A DNA stretch of 64,000 bases from Flavobacterium sp. CS20 (lineage in GTDB: Bacteria > Bacteroidota > Bacteroidia > Flavobacteriales > Flavobacteriaceae), in NCBI RefSeq assembly GCF_018080005.1, contig NZ_CP073015.1, positions 434,001-498,000 on the forward strand. The letters are read 5' to 3'. Each line of letters opens with the position of its first letter. The first letter of the stretch is position 1. The position numbers and the translations under genes were made by a program. Shown here piece after piece: positions 10,254-18,838 of this stretch. The notes below the pieces were generated by a model. That model made no database searches and was not told the DNA's origin. It worked only from the letters and a program-made list of their open reading frames with translations.

Positions 10254-10700
10254 ATGAAACTGAATTGGGGAACATCTATTGTTATTGCTATGGTACTATT
10301 TATAAGCTTTATTATGTATATGGTTATTACTATGACGACACAAAAAGCCTATGATCATGACTTGGTTGTTGATGAATATTATAAAAAAGAAATGACATTC
10401 AATGACAAGTTGCAAAAAATAGAAAATGGTAAATTGTACGCATCTGAAATTAAATTTACAGCTAATCAAGGAGGCTTACTACTTAATTTTCCAAAAGAAT
10501 TACAAGATATAGAAAAAATTGATGTTTATGGCTATCGTGCTTCCGATAAAGATTTAGATTTCAATAGCTCAATAAAACTGAATAGCCAAGGAGAAACTTT
10601 AGTCAATCGACCATTAGATAGAGGTTTATGGGAGTTTACCTTAGCTTTTTCTCACGGTGGTAAAGAATATCTTATCACAAAATCTTTTAATATTCAATAA
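10254..10700 (+). CDS. ccoH: FixH/CcoH family protein
   Basis: A 148-residue protein with one N-terminal membrane helix (residues 6-26) and a periplasmic beta-rich domain. The pattern TTQKAYDHDLVVDEYYKKEM is characteristic of FixH, which is needed for cbb3 complex formation. It follows ccoG by 11 bases, and its TAA shares one base with the next ATG. Confidence 0.87.
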   Translation: MKLNWGTSIVIAMVLFISFIMYMVITMTTQKAYDHDLVVDEYYKKEMTFNDKLQKIENGKLYASEIKFTANQGGLLLNFPKELQDIEKIDVYGYRASDKDLDFNSSIKLNSQGETLVNRPLDRGLWEFTLAFSHGGKEYLITKSFNIQ

Positions 10701-11407
10701 TGTTGTGGTCGGCTTTTATATTAGGTTTGGTTGGGAGTTTGCACTGTGTAGGGATGTGTGGACCAATAGCCTTTATGTTGCCTGTTAGCCATGATCAACC
10801 CTTAAAAAAAGGCTTTCAAATCGGTTTATATCATCTTGGGCGAATTTCTGCTTATGCCATTATTGGTTTGGTTTTTGGGCTTGTTGGTCAAGGTTTTATC
10901 GCTTTTGGTTATCAACAACATATTTCAATTGCAGTTGGGGTTTTAATGATTATTTTGGTTTTGATTCCACAATCTTATATCAAGCCACTTGGAATTTTTA
11001 GACCTTTTTTTAGATTTATCAATAGCATTAAATCTGAATTAGGAAAAGCTTTGCACAAAAAATCTTACGATACTTTTTATAGTCTTGGCTTTCTTAATGG
11101 TTTTTTGCCCTGCGGGTTGGTTTATATGGCTGTAGTTGGTGCTTTCGCCACCGAAGGTTTTGGTGGTAGTGTGCTCTATATGGCTTTGTTTGGACTCGGC
11201 ATAATTCCCATGATGACAAGCGTGGTTTACGCTCAATCTTTCATCAAAAAGCATTTACGATTTAATTATAAAAAGCTGATTCCTATAGCTGTGGTGATTG
11301 TTGGTGTTTTGTTTATTCTACGTGGTATGGGTTTAGGAATCAAATACATTTCGCCAAAACTTGACCCGCAAACTGAGCAAGTTGAAGCTAACATAGAGTG
11401 TCATTAG
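10700..11407 (+). CDS. Sulfite exporter TauE/SafE-like membrane protein
   Basis: A 235-residue inner-membrane protein with six or so helices, opening with FILGLVGSLHCVGMCGPIAF. The Cys-containing GSLHCVGMCGP motif and a second GFLNGFLPCGLVYMA motif place it in the DsbD/UreH-like transmembrane family usually annotated TauE/SafE. It is the last gene of the cco operon, and related genes sit there in many Bacteroidetes. The paired Cys suggest thiol or copper handling for oxidase maturation, but that is inference. The final residues ECH could also bind metal. Its stop abuts the stop of the convergent dehydratase gene. Confidence 0.8.
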   Translation: MLWSAFILGLVGSLHCVGMCGPIAFMLPVSHDQPLKKGFQIGLYHLGRISAYAIIGLVFGLVGQGFIAFGYQQHISIAVGVLMIILVLIPQSYIKPLGIFRPFFRFINSIKSELGKALHKKSYDTFYSLGFLNGFLPCGLVYMAVVGAFATEGFGGSVLYMALFGLGIIPMMTSVVYAQSFIKKHLRFNYKKLIPIAVVIVGVLFILRGMGLGIKYISPKLDPQTEQVEANIECH

Positions 11408-11692
11408 TCATTGCCCTAACACCGTTTCAATCGCTTCAGCTAATTCAAAATCTTTTTCAGTAACGCCATCAGCATCATGTGTTGACAGTGAAATATTGAC
11501 AGAATTATAGGTATTAGACCAAGTTGGGTGATGTTGAAGGCGTTCAGCTTCAAAGGCAATACGCGTCATCGCCGTAAAAGCATTTTTAAAATCCTCAAAC
11601 TCAAAACTGATGTGAATAGCATCGTCTTCATAAGACCAGTTTGGGAAATGTTCTAACTTCTTTTCAATTTGTTCGTTGTTTAATTTTTTCAT
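11408..11692 (-). CDS. 4a-hydroxytetrahydrobiopterin dehydratase (pterin-4a-carbinolamine dehydratase)
   Basis: A 94-residue cytosolic enzyme that dehydrates the carbinolamine formed when aromatic amino acid hydroxylases use tetrahydropterin. The active-site signature is intact: LQHHPTWSNTYNSVNISLST, then HDADGVTEKDFELA. Length is normal for the family. No phenylalanine hydroxylase gene is in the window, so its partner must lie elsewhere. A hairpin separates it from the aldehyde dehydrogenase gene upstream. Confidence 0.92.
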   Translation of the reverse strand: MKKLNNEQIEKKLEHFPNWSYEDDAIHISFEFEDFKNAFTAMTRIAFEAERLQHHPTWSNTYNSVNISLSTHDADGVTEKDFELAEAIETVLGQ

Positions 11693-11717
11693 AAAATATT
11701 TTTTATATTATTAGTTA

Positions 11718-11748
11718 AACCTCATAGGTTTTGAAAACCTGTGAGGTT
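11718..11748. terminator. Stem-loop, probable terminator
   Basis: AACCTCATAGGTTTT and its near-perfect reverse complement AAAACCTGTGAGGTT form a 15-bp stem with one mismatched or G-U pair and a minimal loop. It follows the aldehyde dehydrogenase gene on the minus strand. The nearly identical arms suggest a mobile or recurrent hairpin of the type common in flavobacterial genomes. Confidence 0.6.
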
Positions 11749-11758
11749 TTGATTAAAA

Positions 11759-13114
11759 TTATTGAATATAAACCGTTTTAATATTAGCAAATTCTAAAAT
11801 ACCTTCGTGACCCAATTCGCGACCATAGCCTGAATGTTTTGTTCCGCCAAAAGGCAGTCGAGGATCACTTTTAACCAGTGAATTGACAAAAACAGCACCG
11901 TCTTCAATTTGTGGAATGAGTCGTTTATACTTAGAATTATCTTTTGTAAACAGACTTACGCCAAGACCATAATTTGAATGATTGATGAGTTGAATAGCTT
12001 CTTCTTCAGTTTTAAAACTTGTTACAGCCAATAAAGGACTAAAAGTTTCTTCATTAAAAATCGGCATATCAACAGATACATTTTCAACTAAAGTAGGCTC
12101 AAAAAAAGTATTGTCTTGTTGACCGCCTAAGATGATTTTAGCACCCATTTCAACTGATTTATCAAGTTGAGACTTTAAGTTTTCTGCTATATCTTTTCTC
12201 GCTAAAACGCTGATATCTATTGTTTCGTCAAGTGGATTTCCAATATTTAGATTTTGGATATGGATTTTAATTTTTTCTAAAAATTTATCATAAATAGTAT
12301 TGTGAACCAAAAGCCGTTTGCCCGCAATACAACTTTGACCTGTGTTTTGAAAACGGGCTTTTACACATATTTCAGCTGCTTTATCTAAATCAGCATCTTC
12401 AAACACCACTAGTGCATTGTTGCCACCGAGTTCTAAAACACTTTTTTTAATGGCTTTTCCAGCTTGACTTGCCACTATGCTACCAGCTTTGGTGCTGCCA
12501 GTTAAAGTAACTCCTTTAATCAAATTATGATTGATGATTTTTTTAATTTGGTCAACTTCAACTATAAGATGAGTGACTGAATGTGATTCAAAACCAGCGT
12601 CTTCAACAAGTTTTTGAATCATTTCACCGCAACCGAGAACATTTGGTGCATGTTTGATTAAAACACTATTGCCCAACATAAGATTTGGGGCAATGACCCT
12701 GAAAACTTGCCAAAACGGATAATTCCACGGCATTATAGCAAGAATCACACCTATGGGTTCTTTTAAGACGTAAGATTGTTTGGCGTCGGTTTTAATGGTT
12801 TTTGTTGTTAATAACGATGAAGCATTTTTAGCATAAAACTCGCATACCCAAGCACATTTTTCAATTTCGGCTACAGCTTCAGCTATTGGTTTCCCCATTT
12901 CTAAAGTGATTTGCTTGGCTAATTTGGTCTTGTTTTGTTTGAGTAATTCAGCCAAACCTCGCATTTTTTCTTCTCTATGTTTTGGGTTCTTGAGCTTAGA
13001 TTTTAAAAACCTTTGATGAGCTTTGGTGATATGGTTTTTTATATCACTTAGATTTAAAGGGTTAAAGTGATTTAAAGTTTCTGATGTATAAGGATTTTGA
13101 GTTTGAAAAGCCAT
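11759..13114 (-). CDS. NAD(P)-dependent aldehyde dehydrogenase, succinate-semialdehyde dehydrogenase type
   Basis: A 451-residue aldehyde dehydrogenase that oxidises an aldehyde to an acid. Key residues are visible: Asn131 in PWNYPFWQ, the coenzyme loop VTLTGSTKAGS, general base Glu228 in LELGGNN, and the nucleophile Cys262 in NTGQSCIAGKR. The short N-terminus and the PFGGTKHSGYGRELG ending match the short succinate-semialdehyde dehydrogenase group, but the substrate is inferred. A TATATTTG promoter sits just upstream. The Lrp regulator gene lies immediately beyond on the same strand. Confidence 0.88.
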   Translation of the reverse strand: MAFQTQNPYTSETLNHFNPLNLSDIKNHITKAHQRFLKSKLKNPKHREEKMRGLAELLKQNKTKLAKQITLEMGKPIAEAVAEIEKCAWVCEFYAKNASSLLTTKTIKTDAKQSYVLKEPIGVILAIMPWNYPFWQVFRVIAPNLMLGNSVLIKHAPNVLGCGEMIQKLVEDAGFESHSVTHLIVEVDQIKKIINHNLIKGVTLTGSTKAGSIVASQAGKAIKKSVLELGGNNALVVFEDADLDKAAEICVKARFQNTGQSCIAGKRLLVHNTIYDKFLEKIKIHIQNLNIGNPLDETIDISVLARKDIAENLKSQLDKSVEMGAKIILGGQQDNTFFEPTLVENVSVDMPIFNEETFSPLLAVTSFKTEEEAIQLINHSNYGLGVSLFTKDNSKYKRLIPQIEDGAVFVNSLVKSDPRLPFGGTKHSGYGRELGHEGILEFANIKTVYIQ

Positions 13115-13128
13115 AAACTGTTTTATTT

Positions 13129-13136
13129 CAAATATA
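13129..13136 (-). promoter_or_regulatory. TAnnTTTG promoter element for the aldehyde dehydrogenase gene
   Basis: On the minus strand this reads TATATTTG, 14 bases before the start codon, matching the Bacteroidetes -7 consensus. Confidence 0.55.
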
Positions 13137-13164
13137 AATATTTAATAGGGCAAAATTGATAAAA

Positions 13165-13629
13165 TTATGTCAAAGAAATCGCAGTGCTGTATTTAACTGT
13201 ATTGATATTGAATGCACTTTGAGTGCTACTGATAAAAGGAATAGACGTTAGTTTTTCTACCATAAACTGTCTGTAGGCTTTAATGTTTTTAACATTTACT
13301 TTAAGCAAGTAATCATATTCACCACTAATATGATAACATTCAGTGATTTCATCTAAGGTTGAAATATCTTTTTCAAAATGAACTAAACTCTTTTTGGTGT
13401 GGTTGACCAATTTTACCATACAGAAAGTTGTAAAGGCTTTTTCCACTTTATCTAAATCTAAAAGAGCCACATAGTTGGTGATGAGTTTTTCTCGTTCTAA
13501 ACGTTTTATGCGTTCATAAACTGCTGTTTGTGAGAGTTTTATTTTAGCGACAATCTGTTTTGTCGTCTGGTTGGCATCGGTTTGAAGCAACATTAAAATC
13601 TGCTTATCTCTTTCGTCAATTTTTGTCAT
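13165..13629 (-). CDS. Lrp/AsnC family transcriptional regulator
   Basis: A 154-residue regulator. Residues 1-60 form the winged helix-turn-helix (IDERDKQILMLLQTDANQTT, then LSQTAVYERIKRLE). The rest is the ligand-sensing RAM domain. It is divergent from the methionine gamma-lyase-like gene across a very AT-rich 150-base region. By analogy with MdeR and mdeA in Pseudomonas, it may control that enzyme in response to an amino acid; this is inference from gene order. Confidence 0.92.
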   Translation of the reverse strand: MTKIDERDKQILMLLQTDANQTTKQIVAKIKLSQTAVYERIKRLEREKLITNYVALLDLDKVEKAFTTFCMVKLVNHTKKSLVHFEKDISTLDEITECYHISGEYDYLLKVNVKNIKAYRQFMVEKLTSIPFISSTQSAFNINTVKYSTAISLT

Positions 13630-13779
13630 GATAAATTATTTAATATGTGTTATTTAGGTTGTTAAAATTAGATATATTTTCTATAAATAAAAAAAAATAT
13701 AGTAAATAAAACTAAATATAATAATATCTATTGTAAATAAAATTAGTTTATTTTAATTTAGTGGTAAATTATTTTTATC

Positions 13780-15003
13780 ATGTCAAATCATCCCGCAGAA
13801 CAAATTCAAGACTTACAATTTTTTGGTGAGTATGGTGGCGTCAATCCATCGATATCCGATAGTTCAACATACACATTTATGACAGCCAAAAGTATGAGTG
13901 ACACCTTTGAGGGCAATACAGATGGTTGTTTTTTGTACAGTCGTCATACATCGCCGAGTAATCTTTACTTGAGTTCAGCTTTAGCCAAAATGGAAAACAC
14001 CGAAGATGCTACAGTCTTTGCTTCTGGAATGGGAGCAATTACTTCTACGGTTTTACAAATCTGTCAACAAGGTGATCATATCGTTGCCAGCCGAACCATT
14101 TATGGTGGAACTTATGCGTTTCTAAAAAATGTTTTACCCAAATTTGGAATCGAAACAACATTTGTTGATTTTACAAATTGTGAAGCCATTAAAAAAGCCG
14201 TAGCTCCAAACACCAAAATGCTATATGGAGAATCTGTAAGCAATCCATTATTAGGAATAATCGATTTTAAAGCAGTTTCTGAAATTGCTCAACAAAACCA
14301 AGCCCAATTTGTAGTCGATAATACTTTTTCACCTTTGATGTTTCAACCCGCAAACTTTGGTGCCGATGTTGTGATTCACAGCTTAACTAAATTTATTAAC
14401 GGAAGCTCGGACACAGTTGCTGGTGCAGTTTGTGCCTCATCTGAGTTTGTTGAAAACCTAAAAGATGTCAATACAGGTTTGGCGATGTTATTAGGGCAAA
14501 CTTTAGATAGTTGGCGAGCGGCTTCTATTTTGAAAAATTTAAGAACGCTTCCGATTCGTATGCAAAAACATTCACAAAATGCACAATATCTCGCTGAACA
14601 ATTTGAAGCACTTGGCTATAAAGTTAGTTATCCTGGTTTAAAATCACATCCACAACACAACATTATTTCAAATTATCTTTTTCCTGATATAGGTTATGGT
14701 GGTATTATGACTATTGATTTTGAAACACTTGAAAAAGCCAATGCTATTATGGAGATGATGCAACATCAAAACTTAGGGTATTTAGCCGTGAGTTTAGGCT
14801 TTTACAAAACTTTATTCAGTGCTTCTGGAACATCAACTTCAAGTGAAATTTCTGAAGAAGAACAACAAGAAATGGGACTTTCTGAAGGTTTAGTGCGATT
14901 TTCAATTGGGTTAGACTATGATATTAAAGTAACATTTAAACAGATGAAAAAAGCAATTGAATTAGTAGAGCGGGATAAACAATCTTCTTCAGTTAAATTT
15001 TAA
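13780..15003 (+). CDS. PLP-dependent Cys/Met metabolism enzyme, methionine gamma-lyase-like
   Basis: A 407-residue trans-sulfuration family enzyme using pyridoxal phosphate. The catalytic Lys204 sits in HSLTKFINGSSDT, with Tyr108 in RTIYGGTY and Asp180 in VVDNTFSP as cofactor contacts. SRHTSPSN replaces the more usual SRxxNPT. It could be a methionine gamma-lyase, a cystathionine gamma-lyase or synthase, or an O-acetylhomoserine sulfhydrylase. The divergent Lrp gene favours catabolic methionine gamma-lyase. The N-terminus is normal and no defect is seen. Confidence 0.85.
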   Translation: MSNHPAEQIQDLQFFGEYGGVNPSISDSSTYTFMTAKSMSDTFEGNTDGCFLYSRHTSPSNLYLSSALAKMENTEDATVFASGMGAITSTVLQICQQGDHIVASRTIYGGTYAFLKNVLPKFGIETTFVDFTNCEAIKKAVAPNTKMLYGESVSNPLLGIIDFKAVSEIAQQNQAQFVVDNTFSPLMFQPANFGADVVIHSLTKFINGSSDTVAGAVCASSEFVENLKDVNTGLAMLLGQTLDSWRAASILKNLRTLPIRMQKHSQNAQYLAEQFEALGYKVSYPGLKSHPQHNIISNYLFPDIGYGGIMTIDFETLEKANAIMEMMQHQNLGYLAVSLGFYKTLFSASGTSTSSEISEEEQQEMGLSEGLVRFSIGLDYDIKVTFKQMKKAIELVERDKQSSSVKF

Positions 15004-15132
15004 AAACTTCATAAGATTTCTATAGGTTTATAAATTCATAAAAGCGATTTTTTTACTTTAAGTAAAGGGACAAAACTGAAATTTTCACTATATGTTTATA
15101 TTTTCATAAATCTAATCTTCAGAGAATAATTT

Positions 15133-15140
15133 TATATTTG
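15133..15140 (+). promoter_or_regulatory. TAnnTTTG promoter element for the antitoxin gene
   Basis: TATATTTG lies 18 bases before the ATG at 15159. An alternative in-frame start at 15138 falls inside this element and is therefore unlikely. Confidence 0.55.
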
Positions 15141-15158
15141 TTATATAAAAGCATTATT

Positions 15159-15404
15159 ATGGATATCGAAACCACGAAATTAGAATTAATGCATCTGTTA
15201 TTACAGGTAAACAATGAAAGTTTGTTGTCAAAGTTAAAAAGAGTTTTTCAAGAAGAATCCAATACATTTTATAAATCTAATTTACACAACATACAAGATC
15301 GAACTCAAGACTCTTTAGTAGCTTTAGACAAAGATGAGACACGACCTGTCGCAGATTTTAAAATTGAGGTAGAACGTTGGAAGAGCAAACAAAATATAAA
15401 GTAG
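15159..15404 (+). CDS. Putative antitoxin of a RelE/ParE-type module
   Basis: An 81-residue acidic, helical protein. The start region (MDIETTKLELMHLLLQVNNE) resembles small antitoxins paired with RelE/ParE toxins in Bacteroidetes. The C-terminal part (VADFKIEVERWKSKQ) would be the toxin-wrapping tail. Its end overlaps the start of the downstream toxin frame, the usual arrangement in such modules. The toxin itself carries a premature stop, so this may now be an orphan antitoxin. Family assignment is by resemblance and context only. Confidence 0.65.
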   Translation: MDIETTKLELMHLLLQVNNESLLSKLKRVFQEESNTFYKSNLHNIQDRTQDSLVALDKDETRPVADFKIEVERWKSKQNIK

Positions 15405-15721
15405 AAATTACCTAAAAAGCAGAGCAGTATTACTGGGAACTTCTGTCTCATTTATACAAAACCCATAGCGTTGAAAGTGCGAATAAAAAATCAGATGATA
15501 TCATTTTAATGGCAATGTCTCTGAAATTCAATCCTCAAAGAGGACGATTGGAAGAAGACTTAGCTGGCTTTAATAAAGAATTCAGAACTATAATTTATTA
15601 TATTACTAAGCGTAACACTGTTAAAATTGTTTATTTTATTAATGAGGTCACAAAAACAGTCTATGTTACTGATTTCTTCCCTACCCAAAAAGACCCTCAT
15701 ACAAAAACAAAACGAAGTTAA
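15377..15721 (+). pseudogene. RelE/ParE-type toxin gene with premature TAA
   Basis: The frame starts at TTG 15377 inside the antitoxin gene and reads EEQTKYKVEIT, then TAA at 15413-15415, then KAEQYYWELLSHLYKTH and on to the end at 15721. The later part (GFNKEFRTIIYYITKR, then VYVTDFFPTQKDP) has the fold pattern of ParE/RelE ribonuclease or gyrase toxins. The stop replaces residue 13, where Gln, Glu or Lys is usual (one base change from CAA, GAA or AAA). An ATG at 15509 could still give a 70-residue C-terminal piece lacking the first helices. The toxin is probably inactive. Confidence 0.7.
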
Positions 15722-15878
15722 AATTAATACAGAATCTTGTACAAAAAATTATAATAGGTGATGTCTCTAATCTGATAAATATTTAACATTCAACTTAACT
15801 AAATTACATAATATAAATATTCTAAAACAGATTTATTTTAAGGTTGGGATTTGTATTTTAGCATTTAAATCAAATTTC

Positions 15879-16883
15879 ATGAAGACATTAATAATAAGCT
15901 TGAGCATTTTTATTGCCATAGGTTGCAAAGCCCAAAAGGATATTACCGAAGTTAATCCAGAAAAATACGCCGAGACCATCAAACCACAATCGCTTAAAAA
16001 CAAGCTTTACACCTTTGCTTCAGATGAATTTGAAGGGCGAGATACTGGTAAAGCTGGACAAAAAAAAGCGACCGAATATCTCAAAAACTTCTATCAATCT
16101 ATTGGCGTGAAATCACCTTTGGGCAATGAGGATTACTACCAAGATATTCCATCTTCTTTTTTTAATGATAAATTACCTGATTCAGAAAATGTAGTCGCAT
16201 TTATTGAAGGTGATGGTTCAACTGACGAGATTTTAGTGCTTTCTGCACATTATGACCACGTTGGTATGAAAGATAATCAAATCTACAACGGTGCAGACGA
16301 CGACGGTTCTGGCACGGTGGCTTTGATGGAGATTGCTAAAGCCTTTAAAGAAGCTGAAAATGATGGTTATCAACCTAAACGCGGGATTTTGTTTTTACAC
16401 GTTACTGGCGAAGAAAAAGGACTTCTTGGCTCGTTGTATTATTCTAAAAATCCTATTTTTCCGATTGAAAACACAGTTGCTGATCTTAATACGGATATGA
16501 TTGGTAGAGTTGATGACAGTCACAAAGACAATCCCAATTATGTGTATTTGATAGGCAGTGACCGTTTAAGCACCGAACTTCACGAACTTTCGGAAGCAAC
16601 TAATAAAAAATACGTTCAATTAGATTTAGATTATAAATACAACGCTAAAGACGACCCCAATCGTTTTTACTACCGAAGCGATCACTACAATTTTGCCAAA
16701 TTTGATATTCCAGTGATTTTTTACTTTAACGGCACACACGAAGATTATCACCAACCTACAGACACGCCAGATAAAATCAATTATGAACTTCTGTCTAAAC
16801 GTGCAAAACTGATTTTTTATACCGCTTGGGAAATCGCCAATCGTGAGAAAAGACCTTTTGTAGATCAACCCACTAAAAAGTAG
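15879..16883 (+). CDS. M28 family zinc metallopeptidase, lipoprotein
   Basis: A 334-residue exported aminopeptidase-like enzyme. The lipoprotein signal ends at Cys16 (FIAIGC). Zinc ligands and catalytic residues of the M28 family are in place: His124 in SAHYDHVG, Asp140 in NGADDDGSG, Glu178-Glu179 in TGEEKG, Asp206 in NTDMIGR and His291 in EDYHQPTDT. It would trim N-terminal residues from peptides at the cell surface or in the periplasm. Two envelope-protein genes follow on the same strand and may be co-transcribed. Confidence 0.92.
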   Translation: MKTLIISLSIFIAIGCKAQKDITEVNPEKYAETIKPQSLKNKLYTFASDEFEGRDTGKAGQKKATEYLKNFYQSIGVKSPLGNEDYYQDIPSSFFNDKLPDSENVVAFIEGDGSTDEILVLSAHYDHVGMKDNQIYNGADDDGSGTVALMEIAKAFKEAENDGYQPKRGILFLHVTGEEKGLLGSLYYSKNPIFPIENTVADLNTDMIGRVDDSHKDNPNYVYLIGSDRLSTELHELSEATNKKYVQLDLDYKYNAKDDPNRFYYRSDHYNFAKFDIPVIFYFNGTHEDYHQPTDTPDKINYELLSKRAKLIFYTAWEIANREKRPFVDQPTKK

Positions 16884-16887
16884 AAAT

Positions 16888-17463
16888 TTGAAAATTACCT
16901 TAAATCTGTTGTTAATTTTGTTTTCTTTTCAATTTGCTTGGACCCAAACCAAGGTTGAGGTAGAAAAGCGCATAAAAAAAAGCGAAGTCCCCGTTGAAGT
17001 TTTAGACTGGTTTGAAGATGCTTATCAAGACATAAACAAGGTAAAATGGTTTTATCAAACTGATGGTGATAAAAAATCTTACGAAGCAAAACTGAAACAT
17101 AAAAAAAGAAAACACAGTGTAGAAATTAATCCTGATGGAAATATTATAAACATTGAAGTTACAGTCAATTTTGATGATATTGAATCCATAGCCAAACAAC
17201 AAATTGAAACCTATTTTAAAAATACATATTCTAAATTCAAAATCAAAAAAACTCAAATTCAGTATTTGGGAAGTAACGACGATTTAGAAGATATGATAGA
17301 TGAAAATGAGATGAGTGAAGATATCACTACAAACTATGAAATTGAATTTTATGGAAAAAACGAAAAAGGAAAAGAACTTTGGGAAGGTTTGTTTGATAGC
17401 AAAGGAGAATTGATAAACCGTCGAAAAATAAAAATTAAATCTACAGACATTTTAGATTATTAA
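16888..17463 (+). CDS. Exported PepSY-like protein of unknown function
   Basis: A 191-residue protein with a TTG start and a signal peptide (about residues 1-20). The mature part has two similar alpha/beta units around WFEDAYQDINKVKWFYQ and YEAKLKHKKRKHSVEINPDG, resembling periplasmic PepSY-like domains. It is rich in Lys, Asp and Glu. Start choice is uncertain because no ATG fits. It lies 4 bases after the peptidase gene, and its stop overlaps the next ATG. No function can be assigned. Confidence 0.65.
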   Translation: MKITLNLLLILFSFQFAWTQTKVEVEKRIKKSEVPVEVLDWFEDAYQDINKVKWFYQTDGDKKSYEAKLKHKKRKHSVEINPDGNIINIEVTVNFDDIESIAKQQIETYFKNTYSKFKIKKTQIQYLGSNDDLEDMIDENEMSEDITTNYEIEFYGKNEKGKELWEGLFDSKGELINRRKIKIKSTDILDY

Positions 17464-18158
17464 TGAGAAATCCCCTTTTTTTAATAATTACTATTGCTTT
17501 AGCTTTAGTTTGTCAAAAACAGTTTGCTCAAGACAATCGCTTTACTGGCGGGTTTTTTCCTGAAGCTTCACTGAGTTATAAACTTAATAAAACGTATTCT
17601 GTAACCCATAAAATAGAGTCGCAGAATGGTGTTTATGATAACCAATCGTCTTTAAACGATGAGTGGAAATACAAGCATCGGCAAACTGATTTACAAACTT
17701 TCTTAGGAAGACGACTGACCCCTTTTATCAAGGTTGATATTGGTTATCAATACAGGATGCAAGATGGAGAAAATACAAATAGAACTATACAGCAAATCTC
17801 AATTTTACAACGCGAATCCAATTTAAGGATTGGTCATAGAATCAGAACTGATCAAACTTTTTTTAAAAATGCAAGACCACTTTGGCGAGTAAGATATAGA
17901 ATAAAAAGTCAAATTCCGCTCCAAGGTTTTGAAGTTGACCCAGGTGAGAAATATCTCAGTTTTAGCAACGAAATCATCTATATGTATCAAAGTGCAGAAG
18001 ATGATATAGAAAACAGGGTTACAGGAAGCTTAGGATTTTATTTTAATGATAAAAACAAATTAGAAATAGGATTAGATTACAGAACTGATGATTATTTGGT
18101 TGACAATCGATTCAGACATCGATTGTGGTTTAAAGTTGGCTTTTATAAATCTTTATAA
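17463..18158 (+). CDS. DUF2490 family outer-membrane protein
   Basis: A 231-residue protein with a signal peptide ending near Ala22. Alternating polar/hydrophobic strands (for example FIKVDIGYQYRMQDGENTN and NKLEIGLDYRTDDYLVDNRF) indicate a beta-barrel. The sequence pattern and length match DUF2490, an uncharacterised Bacteroidetes family. Its start overlaps the stop of the preceding gene, so it is likely translated with it. Confidence 0.8.
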   Translation: MRNPLFLIITIALALVCQKQFAQDNRFTGGFFPEASLSYKLNKTYSVTHKIESQNGVYDNQSSLNDEWKYKHRQTDLQTFLGRRLTPFIKVDIGYQYRMQDGENTNRTIQQISILQRESNLRIGHRIRTDQTFFKNARPLWRVRYRIKSQIPLQGFEVDPGEKYLSFSNEIIYMYQSAEDDIENRVTGSLGFYFNDKNKLEIGLDYRTDDYLVDNRFRHRLWFKVGFYKSL

Positions 18159-18182
18159 AGTAAAAATTGAACTTTTATTTTT

Positions 18183-18776
18183 AGCCACTAATACACTAAT
18201 AATTTTAGGATAAATTAGTGTATTCGTGGCTCAAACTCTTACTTTGAGAATAATCAATTTTTTTTTAATTATCGCTATTAATACACTAATAATTTTAGGA
18301 TAAATTAGTGCATTCGTGGCTCAAACTCTTACTTTGAGAATAATCAATTTTTTTTAATTATCGCTATTAATACACTAATAATTTTAGGATAAATTAGTGC
18401 ATTCGTGGCTTAAACTCTTACTTTGAGAATAATCAAGTTTTTTTAATTATCGCTATTAATACACTAATAATTTTAGGATAAATTAGTGCATTCGTGGCTC
18501 AAACTCTTACTTTGAGAATAATCAAGTTTTTTTAATTATCGCCATTAATACACTAATAATTTTAGGATAAATTAGTGCATTCGTGGCTCAAACTCTTACT
18601 TTGAGAATAATCAAGTTTTTTTAATTATCGCTATTAATACACTAATAATTTTAGGATAAATTAGTGCATTCGTGGCTCAAACTCTTACTTTGAGAATAAT
18701 CAAGTTTTTTTAATTATCGCCATTAATATACTAATAATTTTAGGATAAATTAGTGCATTCGTGGCTCAAACTCTTA
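18183..18776. repeat. Seven-copy tandem array of an 89-bp unit
   Basis: Equivalent points in the copies lie at 18191, 18281, 18370, 18459, 18548, 18637 and 18726, a period of 90 then 89. Each unit holds two inverted repeats: CACTAAT with ATTAGTG around a 13-base loop, and CTCAAA with TTTGAG around 7 bases. In the first copy the outer stem extends to 17 of 18 pairs (18183-18200 with 18214-18231). Later copies differ from the first by a few substitutions and T-run length. The last copy loses the second stem. Period is not a multiple of three and no reading frame spans it, so it is non-coding. It fills the space between the DUF2490 gene and mntA. Confidence 0.92.
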
Positions 18777-18826
18777 TTTTAAAGACTACTTTAAGGTTAG
18801 TGATAGTCTTTACTTAAATATTTGTG

Positions 18827-18834
18827 TATATTTG
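18827..18834 (+). promoter_or_regulatory. TAnnTTTG promoter element for mntA
   Basis: TATATTTG ends 4 bases before the ATG at 18839, so the transcript would be nearly leaderless. It overlaps the alternative ATG at 18824, which supports 18839 as the start. Confidence 0.5.
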
Positions 18835-18838
18835 GTTT

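Noticed and set aside
11718..11748. Riboswitch upstream of the pterin dehydratase
   Set aside because: Only a simple near-perfect hairpin is seen, lacking the multi-stem architecture of known riboswitches.
18183..18776. CRISPR array
   Set aside because: The whole 89-bp unit repeats with no variable spacers, and no cas genes are present.
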